A DNA stretch of 64,000 nucleotides from Diphasiastrum complanatum (GCA_029204225.1 CM055111.1:17409019-17473018), one strand, 5' to 3'; positions 21,940 to 33,482 are shown, counted from the first letter of the stretch. Notes: generated from the sequence alone by a model not told the origin. Numbers and translations: made by a program.

Positions 21940-22845
21940 TTGTTTTGCTTCGCGTTTCATTTTGGCTTCGCGATTTTTTCGCTTCAGATGAAGATACTAC
22001 TCTGACCACATGCACTAGAGTCGGAAATCTTTATGTGCTCTTTAATTCAGTTGCATTAGCTAGCGTCTCTCATGAAAATGTAAACGATAGTGCTATTCTC
22101 TAGCATAGTCGATTTGGACACGTAAATACAAGATCACTTTCTTATATGCATTGTAATAATTTAGTTGATGGATTGTATTTCTCTTTTTCATTGGATAGGA
22201 AATCTTTCTTTTGTGAATCATGCATCTATGGAAAACACTCTAGAAGCAAGTCCCAAATCACATTCCATCAAAACAAAGCATGTATTGGATCTTGTACATA
22301 GCGATCTTTGTGGTCCATTGCCAACTCTGTCCTTAGGAGATGCAATCTATTTTATCACTTTCATAGATGATTATTCTAGATGGTCTACAGTCATGTTAAT
22401 TAAGCACAAATCTGAAACCTTTGAATGCTTCAAGAGATTCAAAGTCATGGCTGAATCACAAACGTCTACAAAAGTGAAAACACTCCGAACTAATGGTGGC
22501 GGCGAATACCTCTCTAACGAGATGTCTGACTACATGGCTGAACATGGTATTACAAGACAGTTCACCACTTCAACAGGACAAGATTGCAGAAAGGAAGAAT
22601 TGAACTCTTCTCAACTCGGCTAGATCCATGCTACATCAAGCGCACCTACTTGCAAAGTTTTGGCAAAAGCTATTACCATAGCCTGTTACTTACAGAATAG
22701 ATCCAACACCAAAGCTGTCAACAACAAAACTCCTTATGAAGTTTGGCATGGACACAAGCCTAGTATCAGCCATTTAAAAATCTTTGGTTGTGTATGTTTT
22801 GTTCACATTCCTAAACAACTTAGGAAGAAGCTGGATCATAGGACA
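21940..22845 (+). pseudogene. Copia integrase (GAG-pre-integrase and core)
   Basis: Bases 22010-22260 read LWHSRFGHVNTRSL-type pre-integrase with a CESCIYGKH zinc-finger end, after one amber codon. Bases 22165-22623 are the catalytic core: LVHSDLCGPL holds the first Asp and TFIDDYSRW the second, and GGEYLSNEM follows. A frame break at about 22580 removes the usual NGVxER context for the Glu. Bases 22660-22845 resume with AITIACYLQNRS, KTPYEVWHG and HLKIFGCVCFVHIP. The frame ends where a gypsy LTR begins. Confidence 0.9.
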
Positions 22846-23336
22846 AATTACGATTGCCAAGTGAAGATCTTCAAGAATCTTGTCACATGCAAACCAAAAG
22901 GACACCTATGTAGCATGAACCACCCAACCAATATGGAGAGGCTAGTCAATACCCTAACCAATCCACCTCCAAGCCATAGTGAAGAACACAAGAGAGGAGA
23001 GGAGAAGCTGGCTCAAGAATCACAATTCACAATAGGAGGATGGGCGATTTCCAATGGACTTATTCTCCTCAAGAGAGATAGAATATTCTTCCTAGGACTC
23101 CTATGCAACCTAAATTGAGCTATTGACCTCGTATTCTTGCATTAAAGTAGTCTTCACCATGCATGTGCTACTATGTCCAATTATAGGTCCGATCCCTCAT
23201 ATGACTATTAATTACTTAATACGACCACGTCCGAAATGACGTAGCATAACTAATAGCCACATACAACTGGAGTGACCGGCTATTCACATCAGGAATTATT
23301 CTGATTCCCTTGTACAGGACATGGACGTAACATTCT
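22846..23336 (-). repeat. Gypsy LTR (G), 3' LTR of the adjacent element
   Basis: On the minus strand it begins TGTTACGTCCATGTCC, immediately after a GGGGGGAAGAA polypurine tract (23337-23347). It matches the 473-bp solo LTR at 49799-50271 end to end. It therefore marks the downstream end of the gypsy element at 23337-25860. Confidence 0.85.
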
Positions 23337-24225
23337 TCCCCCCTTGAACCACTTCTTTCTCTAGAAGTGAAACCTAGAGAGATTCTTCTTTATGCTTTCG
23401 ACCCGCTCCCATGAATCATCATCCTCAGTCTGTCCCTTCCACCTGATCAAGCACTCAGAGATAGAACGATTTCTCAATTGTTTATCTCTGATTCAGATTA
23501 CTTTTTCAAGTTCCAAAGGAATACTAAGCGCTAAGTCTTTCAAATGGATAAGATCTTCCTCTGAACCAACTATGTCACCTTCATGTAAACTTAATTCAAG
23601 ATGGCTTACATGAAACACATGGTGAGCTGTAGACTTGTTCTGAAGATATAGTTCGTAAGCTAAAGAACCAATTTTTTTTTATAATCCGAAACGGTCCACA
23701 ATATCTCGTAGACAATTTATAATGCTTCCTCATACGCATAATCTTAGGACAATTTATAATGCTTCCTCGTACGTTCAGCTTTGGCTAATTGACAAGGTCT
23801 ACATTTACCCACAAAAGACTCGACAAATGGCTTAAGTTTCGGCCAATAAAACTCTCTTCTTCATAAAGAATTTTCTTCTTTAACTCATCATCCATTGGTA
23901 CACAAATTTTTCCATTCCAAAATAGTGAACCACCTCAGATAGAGAACTGTTCCGCTATCTTCTTATCTTTCCTAGGAACCTGAGACCCTTGTGAGTAAAT
24001 CTCTATTCCATTCTCATTTTTGCCTATCTCCACCATCTTCCAGATGGGACCCAAATGAGAATTCAATTCACACTTTCCTCTCAACGAAAGATACAGATTA
24101 GTGAAAATCTGGGTGAATGAAAGTTCATTTAGTTTACCAATCCGACTAAGTGCATCCGCAACCTGGTTAGAGCTGCCCTTGACATATCAGATCTCATGAT
24201 CAAATTCCTATATAAGCTCAGTCCA
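23337..24225 (-). pseudogene. Gypsy RNase H end, integrase remnant and chromodomain
   Basis: On the minus strand, 24200-23900 reads SSNQVADALSRIGKLNE, the end of RNase H, and the start of integrase. The catalytic integrase core is almost wholly missing. From 23700 the frame reads RYCGPFRI and HHVFHVSHLELS, the integrase tail. At 23540-23380 SECLIRWKGQTEDDDSWERV follows, a chromodomain like that of plant chromoviruses, which targets integration to modified chromatin. A stop lies between the tail and the chromodomain. The polypurine tract and 3' LTR follow directly. Confidence 0.85.
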
Positions 24226-25428
24226 TCAAGCTTTATGACCCCTCATATCATTCTGATTACAAAAGTACTTCAGAGTCTTTTGTATTGGCCACTCAAGCAC
24301 TGTCTTGACCTTACTCTCATCAATCTCCAACCCAGTACGGGTGATCTTATGACCGAAGTACAACAACTCATGCTTAAAGAATTCACATTTAGATTCCTTA
24401 GCATAAACTTTCTCTCGCCTGAGAATATCTAAGACAGTCTTGAGATTACTCAAATGCTCCATAAGTGTCCTATTGTAGATGAGAATATCATCCAAGAATA
24501 TAGCCACAAACTTCCCTAGATATGGATGAAAAAGATCGTTCATCATCTGTTGGAACGTAGCTGGTGCATTCGTCAACCCAAAAGGAAGCATGAAAAATTC
24601 ATAATGACCGAATCTCGTCCAAAAATCGGTCTTTTGCATGTCATCCACATGAATCCTAATTTGATGATAACCGGTTCTAAGATCTATCTTTGTGAGGTAT
24701 TTTGCTCCACCTAATCGATCTACCAAATCATCCATACGAGGCAAAAGATATTTATTTTTAATAGTTACCTTATTCGACCCCTTGTAGTCCACACACAACC
24801 TGAAGCCTCCATCTTTCTTCGATTTAAGAAGAATAGGAGCACTCCAAGGTGACTTACTTGGCTGAATATAACCCATCTTTAGATAATTTTTAATTTTCTT
24901 AGTAATCTCTATCTCTTCTTTCTGAGAAAACCTGTAAGGTTGTCTACTACCTAGAATTAACATTATCTTATGGTCTACCGATCTGGATGGCGATATTCCA
25001 TGAGGTAATTCATCTGGAAATACATCTTTAAATTCAAACAGTAACTTATTCTTCTCAATTTGCTCCTGATCTAAGTCTACTGAGTTTAGAATTTTTGACA
25101 ATTCAAAACTACTTAGATGCATTTTAGATAAATCCAAAATTGGCTTGGCAAATAAAGAATAAACTTCATAGTGTGAATAAAAAATTTCCATCACATTAGC
25201 AAATGAACTCATCCCAGATGGATGTACAAATTTGTCTCCAAACAATGTAACTATTTCTTTACCCTCCTGAAAGGAGAGAACATGCTTCTCAAAATCTATC
25301 TCAGAATGCTTATTAAATAACCACTCGTATCCTAGAATTATGTCCGTACGTGCTAAATCTAAAACATGAAAATCAATTAACTCTCTATAATCTTGGATCC
25401 AAATTGGGAGCCTTGGAACTTTAGCATC
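24226..25428 (-). CDS. Ty3/gypsy reverse transcriptase, long open frame
   Basis: A frame of 339 codons (25245-24226) continues upstream to the protease region (DIILGYEWLF at about 25320). Motifs in order are HGISPSRSVDHKI, SPWSAPILLKSKKDGGFRLC, LPRMDDLVDRLGGA, LTKIDLRTGYHQIR, the FMLPFGLTNAPATFQ box, and the catalytic FLDDILIY near 24490. The YFGHKITRTGLEID segment opens RNase H, which then ends in unrelated residues. The RT domain itself is intact, but flanking domains are broken, so the element is not autonomous. Confidence 0.9.
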   Translation of the reverse strand, partial: DAKVPRLPIWIQDYRELIDFHVLDLARTDIILGYEWLFNKHSEIDFEKHVLSFQEGKEIVTLFGDKFVHPSGMSSFANVMEIFYSHYEVYSLFAKPILDLSKMHLSSFELSKILNSVDLDQEQIEKNKLLFEFKDVFPDELPHGISPSRSVDHKIMLILGSRQPYRFSQKEEIEITKKIKNYLKMGYIQPSKSPWSAPILLKSKKDGGFRLCVDYKGSNKVTIKNKYLLPRMDDLVDRLGGAKYLTKIDLRTGYHQIRIHVDDMQKTDFWTRFGHYEFFMLPFGLTNAPATFQQMMNDLFHPYLGKFVAIFLDDILIYNRTLMEHLSNLKTVLDILRREKVYAKESKCEFFKHELLYFGHKITRTGLEIDESKVKTVLEWPIQKTLKYFCNQNDMRGHKA

Positions 25429-25860
25429 TCACGTTTCCAACTCTGCACCTGAAGCTAGATATACTCGATATCTATGGTTACTGACTTCAGTTTTGAGGCC
25501 GAGTTTCTGCACAAGACTAGAGTTAATGAAATTATGAGTAGATCCATTGTCCACTAAAATACTAACTTCATGTCCATTTACAGTGCCTTTCAAATGAAAT
25601 AAGTCATTTGGCAAGAATGAGGTAGTACTAAGAGAACAATTGCACTCACAATTAACTATATTAATTTCTAGCTTAAGATTTTCTTTACCTGACATCTCAA
25701 TCACTTGAGCTGCGCCTTTCTGTTGCTCAAGGCAGAATTTCATAACATGTCCAAACTGACTACAATGGATCTCTCCTCCAATAGAAAACATAAATAGATT
25801 TCTACCCAAAAAAGGTAGTGTCCTTGAAAGTCTATGTTGTACCACCAAACCATGCTTTTA
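25429..25860 (-). pseudogene. Gypsy gag end and aspartic protease
   Basis: On the minus strand, CSQFGHVMKFC is a damaged zinc knuckle, followed by the retropepsin core VSILVDNGSTHNFINSSL. The catalytic triad reads D-N-G where plant elements usually have D-S-G or D-T-G; the Asp is kept. YLASGAELET follows. The upstream gag and 5' LTR are missing because family F LTR sequence starts at about 25865. Confidence 0.85.
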
Positions 25861-25864
25861 GCCT

Positions 25865-26020
25865 TATCCGATATGTCGGAGCCACCTATTGAGCGATTCC
25901 CGAGTATTTCTATAGATTGTGTAGAAACACGAATAAAACTACAAAACTGGATAATGAATAGATCTAGATTAAGGATCGATTATTCAGATGAATCAATTTT
26001 GATAGTAGAACAATCCAACA
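25865..26020 (-). repeat. Family F LTR start, truncated
   Basis: The minus strand begins near GTTGGATTGTTCTACTATC (26020) and continues with sequence matching 14175-14040, including TAATCCTTAATC-like and GTGTTTCTACACAATCT segments. It ends at the gypsy gag border. Confidence 0.5.
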
Positions 26021-26029
26021 TTTTAATGT

Positions 26030-26395
26030 ACTTATCAATATTATGACTAATACAAAAATCTCTTTGCCTTTTAGGAACGGTCAATTTTGACCGAAGATTG
26101 CTCTAGTATGTCACTTGGAAGAGAATTGGCAACTCAAAGAATGGAACCGCCAAACATAAAATGCAAGTCAAGGCCAAATGCCACTTTGAACCTTAATACC
26201 AATGCAAGTCTTTTGATGGAAGTTTACAAATGACAAAGGAATTTTAAATTTTCATGACTTGTCAAAAAACTAACGGTCAGAGACTAAAATGATTAAATTC
26301 TAGCCCTTCAGAGAGCTTTAAAAATTAGGCACATGGGCTAGTTGTGCTGAAGTGTCAGCCTTTAATTGGACTACATATATTATATTCACAAGAAA
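26030..26395. other. Spacer, nothing recognised
   Basis: No motif or long frame is visible on either strand. Confidence 0.5.
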
Positions 26396-26399
26396 TTAG

Positions 26400-28330
26400 G
26401 AGCCAGATTCACCTTTTGCCAAGTGTCAAAAAATCAATGGTGGGTAGCAATGATACAAAGGTAAAAGTGAAAATGTGAGAGTATGATGGAGGGGGTCTAC
26501 TAAATCTGAGACACATGGTAGTAGGTACCTAAATTGAAAAGTGCTTGTTGAAGGTCTGCAACTTGCTTTTCCATTGGGGAATAATAATGGTCGAAGAAGA
26601 GGCTGATGAAAGATCCATATTGCTTGTACAATTCTTTCATAAAAAATGGTAGTCATGAATTGATGTTCATATATAAATCCTCCAAATGAAGTAGTCGGCA
26701 TGAATATTGACACATGTCTCTGGGCATACTCTTCACCAAAATATATTTCTTCAAATTTGTCAATACCTCATTCATAGGTGGTTGTAGATATTCGACCTGA
26801 TTGATCTCTAAAATGGACTCTCGTTTTGAAATATAAAATTTGCAGTTGCCCATATAAATCGTTGAAGCATCAATCCCAAATAGTGAAAATACATTCCAAA
26901 GTTAAACCAAATAACCATTGATGAACAATCATTGTTGACATTATTGAATGAAAGATTCAGTGAGTTAGTATCGATTGAGCAATGCGAACTTCTCCAAAGA
27001 AACTGATATAGATTGATGGCATATTTTAAAATCAGCTTCCTATAGAGTATTGGTTGATTGAGAGAATATTCCCAATAATTATTCACATCCATACATGCTA
27101 AATATGCATGTGAATTACATATTGGCTTTTGAGTTCTAGAGAATCTCTAGGAATAGGGTTCTCCAACTGAAGTTATGAGGCATTGAACAATAATCCAAGG
27201 TATTGATACAAGTTAGATTATATGGAATAATGAAATCTCTTCATTGTGGACAATATCCTTGTTGAATACCGCATACTCCATCAGATTGTTGTCAAAAAAA
27301 AAATATTCTCAAAGGCTCCCAAATCAAATTGAATTGGTTCGCGGAACGTGGATCCTTTAAATAGCCACTCAATTCCAAGCCATGGAATATCAGTGCCATA
27401 TAGTCCTCATTTTGAAATTTTGGTGAATGCCTTGATCGACTTTCTTTGAGCATAACAATCTTCTCATTTTGATGACCCATAGTTGCTTGATCATTCACCA
27501 AATTAATGCATCGATGTAGGTCAAGTTCCAGACTTTGATGGTTGAAGTTAAACTCAAAAGGATGTTTAATTATATTCACATCCTGATCTAAATCTCAACT
27601 TTCGTCTGAATCCTGATTTTTACCATCTGTTGTTGCAACTTGGTCCGAATCTTGAATTGGACTTTTGTTGTCTGCAACTATATCTGGACCTGGGACTTGA
27701 CTTTCATTGTCGCTTTGCTCATCCAAATCATTGTCCTTGCTTCGCTCATCCGCTTCGTCGTTGTCACTTTGCTCATTAGACTCATTGCTAAGATCATCTT
27801 CACCTTCATAAGTTTCTTCCCTTTCATTCCCATTGTCGATCTGTTGATGCTTTAGTATATACACTCACTAAGTTCTGAATTCGCATCTTTATTTTCTCAA
27901 ACCACCTAGATTGTTCTTCTTTCCTTTCAGCTTCAAGCTTAAGCCTTTCTTCTCATTGCTCGTACTTTAAAACATATTCCATAACTAATCGAAACCCAGC
28001 CTGGAGAGAAGTAGTTTGTAGATAGTTTTCTACAATACTCCGATATTGAGGATGTAAGCCATATATACTTCTTAGTGCTCCATTTAACTTGACCATTGGA
28101 AGCTCATTTTCATCGTTGGAACTTGTTTGTGAAGAAGTAGATCTAGATGAGCTAGATTCAGATGCATTAGTCTCTTGATTAATGTGCTCATCAATTTTCA
28201 TCATCTCTTTTAAGCCTTGACGTAGACGACAAGGTAATTGCTCTATATGAGGACCGTTGTATTGCATTCGTCGTCTATGTCGACCATTACGAGGATTATT
28301 GTCTCCAGCGCTAAATGAGGATGAAGAATC
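26400..28330 (-). pseudogene. Unidentified multi-exon gene, decayed
   Basis: On the minus strand, an exon-like frame begins after TTTGGTATATAG (about 28331), reads SAGDNNPRNGRHRRR, and includes the serine-rich stretch SESSSSRSTSSQTSS and NGALRSIYGLHPQYRSIVE (28267-27953). A charged helical stretch follows a stop (EERLKLEAERKEEQSRWFEK). Next comes a very acidic segment (27864-27595: DDLSNESNEQSDNDEADER), then a segment that reads as folded protein (27579-27292: CINLVNDQATMGHQNEK) and weaker pieces to 26400. Frames change and stops occur. I do not recognise the family. Confidence 0.4.
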
Positions 28331-28719
28331 CTATATACCAAAATAACAAGAAGTAGGTTGAAACAATGCTTGATAAACATTTCCTTCCAATACCTGATAA
28401 ATGTTGCATATGAATATAAATTACCTCTTTGTTTAAAAAGTATGAACATACCAATGTATCTATTAGACCATTTTTCTTTTCAACTTGTTAATATTCAATG
28501 GACTCAAAGAATTGCACGCTTCTACATATTTACATATTTATGGATTTCACATTCATTAGCTTTCACTTATTATCTTATGTAAACATCTAGGCAAATGGCG
28601 AATAATGCTCCTAACATTTGACATATTTAATGACACAAACCAAATACAAGATGCATGGATTATACATCTCTGCATATCAACAGAATTTAAATCTTCACAT
28701 TTGACTTATTATCTTCTGC

Positions 28720-29730
28720 AAACATTTGGGTAGAGGATGGTTGAAACTATACTTGATGAACAATTCCTCCCCAAACCTAATAGATCTAGTGGCACAGACC
28801 ATTACATAAGTGCCCTTTACATTCCTAGTAAAACATTATTCTTCTCCATTGGTGCATTCTTCAAAATCACAATTTGTCAATAGAGGGTGGCCAATGGAAC
28901 TATATATATATGCAGCAATGTTTCCATGCATATCTGGATGTCCATCAATGTATGTACAATTTTCCCTTGAGATGTTGCCTCCTTGCATGCATTGCTCCTC
29001 TAAAGAACAAGCATTTCAATTCAAGCCATATACTTGCATCCTCCATTGGTGATGACACAAAGCATGCCAATCACCCCAATTGTATTGATGTCTTGCATAT
29101 GGCATCAATGTCACAACACTATTTAGAGGGACCTCAATACTACTCAATGCAAAAAGGCCCAAACCAATCTCAGGAAAGTGTTCACTAGGCATGATCCTGT
29201 ACATTCGACCCCAATACGTAGTAAATGGTGTTCCATTTAATGGTAATGGTGATTGGAGTGGCCAACATGAATATCTACTTCTAATGAAAGTTTTTACTAA
29301 TGGTTGCATCTAGGTGGAAGAGGAAGATCAGACAAAGAACCTAGAATGTCTTTTGACACATCAACAGTGCGTAGAAATTTGCAATTATCTTTCAAACTAG
29401 TCATAGTACGTCCAAGATGTGTTTTCCTTTTTAAAGGGTGGTCAAGTTTGTGGAATCCATGTGGAGTATCGTGGAGGACTCATGTGCAACATCTAGGATA
29501 GGTGTGGTTGGGTGGTAAGAATGTTGTAGAGATTTGGAGACATGGATTGAATCACAAGGCATTGATGAACTAATTATATCATGAAAGGGGTCATCATCAA
29601 CAAGAGCATCATCTAAGATCAATGATGATCCAAAATCAATATTCATGTGATTTATCCTATCAATATTATTCTCGATCTCTCTTGCAACTCTTTTCCTTGA
29701 AACCAACTTATGTTCCTTCTTCTGCAAAAG
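28720..29730 (-). pseudogene. SET-domain protein pseudogene
   Basis: On the minus strand, EIGLGLFALSSIEVPL (about 29190-29130) resembles the GxGxFA start of a SET methyltransferase domain. After a stop it continues HGNIAAYIYSSIGHPLLTNC, like the NHSCxPN cofactor-binding region, then YVMVCATRSIRFGEELFIKY (about 28830-28750), like the RDIxxGEEL.xxY end. The N-terminal part (29727-29431) is a hydrophilic leader, MQKKEHKLVSRKRVAREIEN. Two stops inside the domain and a degenerate NHS box argue that it is inactive. SET proteins methylate lysines, mostly on histones. Confidence 0.6.
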
Positions 29731-29751
29731 TTGAAAATGTTAGATGTATCA

Positions 29752-29754
<3 letters not shown>

Positions 29755-29838
<84 letters not shown>
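29755..29838. repeat. (CT)n microsatellite
   Basis: A perfect run of about 42 CT dinucleotides, just upstream (minus sense) of the SET-like pseudogene. Confidence 0.98.
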
Positions 29839-29841
<3 letters not shown>

Positions 29842-29892
29842 CATGAAACATAAATTAATATATAACACAAATCGTAAACCGGCAGCATGAAT

Positions 29893-29938
29893 CACACACA
29901 TGCACACACACAAACACACACACACACACACACACACC
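29893..29938. repeat. (CA)n microsatellite
   Basis: An imperfect CA run, broken by TG and AA. Confidence 0.95.
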
Positions 29939-30169
29939 CACCCTAAACACACTTCATGAGAACATTATAGAGTGCTAATCAAAACTCCAGAGCCACACAA
30001 TTATATCCTACTCCAAAATGTCACCACATGCTCCCTCCCTGCGGTGTTTGGGCTTTTTTTGTGGAAGTCATCTTCCAACAAAAGCATTTGAACCATGCCT
30101 TTAACAGAAGAAAACAATGGCTTCACACCTTCCTAGAATTGGGAGTGTTGGTTACTTTTAACTCTCTCT

Positions 30170-30362
30170 CCAGTGTTCGGAAAACTTTTTTGAGGTTTCC
30201 CTCAAAAATCCCATATCTTAAGGAGTATTCCGGCTACTGACAGGGGATATGCTTCTACTTGCCGGTTTTCCTCAATTTATCACGTAAAAATTCCTGCAAA
30301 ATTTTGTAGTTGTCGATTTTGGGGAAAAGATGCCGGTTCCATTCCTTAAGAAGGGCTTTCCC

Positions 30363-30365
<3 letters not shown>
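30170..30365. mobile_element. MITE-like insert within the CT run
   Basis: The CT run that is unbroken in R2 copy 1 is split here by about 195 bp. The insert starts CAGTGTTCGGAAAAC and ends CTTTCCCGAAC, so the ends pair as imperfect inverted repeats of hAT style. The flanks are CT repeats, so the target duplication cannot be read. Confidence 0.5.

Positions 30366-30405
<40 letters not shown>
30366..30405. repeat. (CT)n microsatellite remainder
   Basis: The right half of the CT run divided by the insert at 30170-30365. Confidence 0.95.
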
Positions 30406-30407
<2 letters not shown>

Positions 30408-30539
30408 CGTGAATGAGTCTATTATGGGTGATTGGATATGGAAATCAAGATAAACTACATCTAATCATCCTATTTGGATTTTTTCTTTTAGAAGCGTGAT
30501 TCTATTTTGTAGAGAGGCTCTACAACTTCAAGCGTTCAT

Positions 30540-30683
30540 GATGTGGAAGAAAATGTGGAAAATGTTGGGGAGCAAAATGTGGAAGAGAACATGAATGAGA
30601 GCAAAGGGGAGTTTGAAGATGTGGACACGAACGTACACCTACAAGACGAAGGAAGCGAGGAGGGAGGAAGTGATGATGAGTAG
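30540..30683 (+). pseudogene. Acidic C-terminal tail of an unidentified R2 protein (copy 2)
   Basis: The frame reads DVEENVENVGEQNVEENMNE and ends GGSDDE then TAG. It matches the tail at 5581-5694 and is ten codons longer at the left. The downstream 130 bp are almost identical between copies. Confidence 0.5.
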
Positions 30684-31429
30684 AGTTTTTAAATTAAATG
30701 TAAGGCCTTGTAGAAGGCAATGTATGAAGGGAGAATTTATTCTCTCATCAATGTACTTTTTTTTAAATCAATCAATATAATGTTTTGGCACCACATCATT
30801 CTTGCAAAAAATTTGAATGCATATATTTTTAGTTCATGAATGCAAATGTATAGTCTTTGAATGTGCATCTATTGAATGCAAATGTATTTATTGGTGTATT
30901 CAATGCAATGTATAGTCTATTTATTGCACATCTATGGAATGCAAATGTATCTATTGATGAATTCAATGTAATGTATCTATTTTAGCACATGATTTGCATG
31001 GCAAATGAATCAAAATAAATGTGAATTTACCTTTACTATTGTATCTCCATTGTTTTTAATCTTCGCTTTTCCTTTTGCATGCACTTGATCTTTCAATCCT
31101 TTGCAATGAAAGCTCTTTTTTTCATTTTTCATATCCAAGCCTACATCACAAACAAAAAAGATCCTAAAACATATGATCACACAACACATACTATTAACAT
31201 CCATCAATGAACTAAAAATCCTAAACACTATCAATCTTCTCACTCACATTCATCACCATCTCATCTTCACTCCCATCTATACTCTCTTTTTCTCTCTCAC
31301 ACACAACAAAAAGAGGAAGTCGACCTCTAGTTTAGAAGCGAACCACATTTTGGTTTGCGCCAAATGTTTTTTTTTTTTTGGGTCAAAAAAGTCTGCATGA
31401 CACAAAATCCAGAGACTTAATCGCATAAA

Positions 31430-31870
31430 TACCGCGTGGATAAATAAAAATTTATCCACGCGGTATCCACGACCCTAGCTCTCTGGATTTCACGTGGATA
31501 AAAAAAGTTCGTGTGGATAATCCACGCGTGGATAATTTGCCACGCAATATCCATGCAAAAGCCGAGCCTTTTTAAAAAAAATCTTACTATGGCGTGGATT
31601 ATTCAGGCAAAATAAAAATTCACATTTCCGGCTCCGGATGTCGGAGGTTTGCCCGGCTGCCGGTTGTCGGAGTTGGCGTGGATAATCCACGCAGTTTGAA
31701 TTTCACCACATTCGGCCGATCTGCTGCTGACACTTGCGAGGAACATCCATGCATGGATAATCCATGCACCGTATCCATGCATATATCCATGCCTATCCAC
31801 GACTATATCCACGCGAAATGTTTTTGCCCATGCCTCCTCCTTTTTGTGCGTGGATATTTGCTACATGTGT
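31430..31870. repeat. TATCCACGC / GCGTGGATA palindromic repeat array
   Basis: At least twelve copies of TATCCAYGC or its complement occur in about 440 bp, in both orientations. One pair forms a perfect hairpin at about 31431-31464, with 15-bp arms ACCGCGTGGATAAAT and ATTTATCCACGCGGT around four A residues. Others form GCGTGGATAATCCACGC palindromes near 31521 and 31677. The array ends about 90 bp before the DUF4216 reading frame. It resembles subterminal repeat clusters of CACTA elements, where a transposon protein binds; that is inference. Confidence 0.75.
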
Positions 31871-31959
31871 TCTTGTGACATTTAGTTCCATTTCGTCCAA
31901 TACAAAAAATACAATGCACTGTGTGGATGCATGGATGACACTTTCGTATAGAGCATATT

Positions 31960-32852
31960 GACAAAAGTAGAAATACGTACGATTGTGGAGTCATGGCAAA
32001 TTTTACCCAAGAGAGTCGAGCAAGCACAACGGACACCAGTTTACTCTCTTCTCAAATTGATTATTGTGGGACAATCAATGGCATCTTTGAAGTTGGATTT
32101 AGACAATTCAACTTTTTCATATTTGATGTCAAATGGTTCAAAGATATTTGCAATGGTCCCAATGCAATTGTCAAAGATGAGAGTAGTTATTTTGCCATTG
32201 AATCTGCCAAGCTTTGGACAGATCAAAGCGATACATTTGTTTTTCATCAACCATGTGAGCAGGTACATTTCTTCTATGTCTTCAAGATGTCTATGTTCTT
32301 TTGTTGTCAATCAGTCGATTTTCAGTGTACTGCAAAAAATGTATATTGTGTATAGTAATACCCAACCAACTGTAACAAAGCTATGGATATTAACTACAAG
32401 TCAATGTTTATGGTAACATCGATCAATTACAAGTGGTCTTTCACCCCGATCGTTCCAGATGGTCATACGTGATTCAAGTCGCTCCTCGAAGTAAAAGAAT
32501 TTTTGAAGATAGAGATGTCGTGGAGGACATGGCGCTGCTAGTTGATGCACCTCATGAACAAGATCGTGATGACGGATTCGATAACACATTTTTGGAGGAT
32601 GATCATGTGCAAGCTTCACAAGCTAATGATGATGTTGAGCGTGATGCATCATCATCGAATGGATCAATGACACACGACACACCTTCTTGGTCTCACTCGT
32701 TGCAACCGTCGCCATTAGCTTTTGAAGATCAACTTGTTAATGATGACGCTATAAGAGATATTTGGATAGAATTAGAGATAGACTCATTTGGTTTGGCAGA
32801 TTTGTCGCATGATGATGTAGAAAATGATAACGATGAACTACCAAATAAATAA
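31960..32852 (+). pseudogene. CACTA (En/Spm) transposon DUF4216 domain protein fragment
   Basis: Bases 31993-32330 read YCGTINGIFEVGF, then FIFDVKWFKDI, YFAIESAKLW and DTFVFHQPCEQVHFF, the pattern of the DUF4216 domain found next to the transposase of plant CACTA elements. An intron-like gap or frame break follows. Then 32433-32852 resumes with WSYVIQVAPRSKRIFED and an acidic tail rich in Asp that ends DNDELPNK before a stop. The tnp2 transposase core is not in the window. DUF4216 function is unknown. The acidic tail is intact over 139 codons. Confidence 0.75.
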
Positions 32853-33229
32853 GTGACACAATACGATGTATTTTAACTCATTGTAATATTAATCATATTG
32901 CTCATAGATGCAATAACACTTTATTAATTGACTAGTTGACATCGAACAAAAAGTAGATGCATGTGGTACACAATTTGTGATCATCATTTTTTTGTGATAC
33001 ATAAATTTCTTTATTCACTTGTGCATATGGCAACCAATGTTGATAGAAAATGGAATTCAATGTATTGATGGGTAACAAATTCCAAAAGTGAGATCCATTT
33101 ACATTCTGTTTTATACCGTGGTTTATACTGAGGGGCCTTTTTTTCATCAGTCTGGGTATTACCCTCGGTTAGCAGAGTGTCCTGAAATGCCTCTGGCCAC
33201 CTGGACTCTCTCTATAACCCTCTCTATAA

Positions 33230-33482
33230 ATGTCTCAAAACAAGTTCAAATTTGGTAGGCTTATTCTTGATGAGGATGGTTTGGATGTCCAAGATGAAAA
33301 TGATGATGCTTTTGTGTTGTCTTCATACATGCTTGCTAATGATGGAGATCTAGATCCATGGTGGATTGATAGTGGAGCAAGTTCGCACATGACTATTTAC
33401 AAAGAGTACTTCTGTTGTGTCAATGTAGCATAGGGTTCGAACGCTGGGAGCGTCAACCCCGCCTTCACCTGCATAGCAAAAG

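Larger units (their letters stand above)
30012..31270. repeat. Dispersed repeat R2, copy 2
   Basis: This matches 3575-6395 in three blocks (see copy 1) but is more compact, with a single 55-bp unit and an insert in its CT run. It leads into the palindrome-rich array and the DUF4216 domain, which copy 1 lacks. Confidence 0.65.

Noticed and set aside
24196-24714. Plus-strand frames opposite the gypsy RT
   Set aside because: They are shadows of the minus-strand RT frame, which has all the family motifs.
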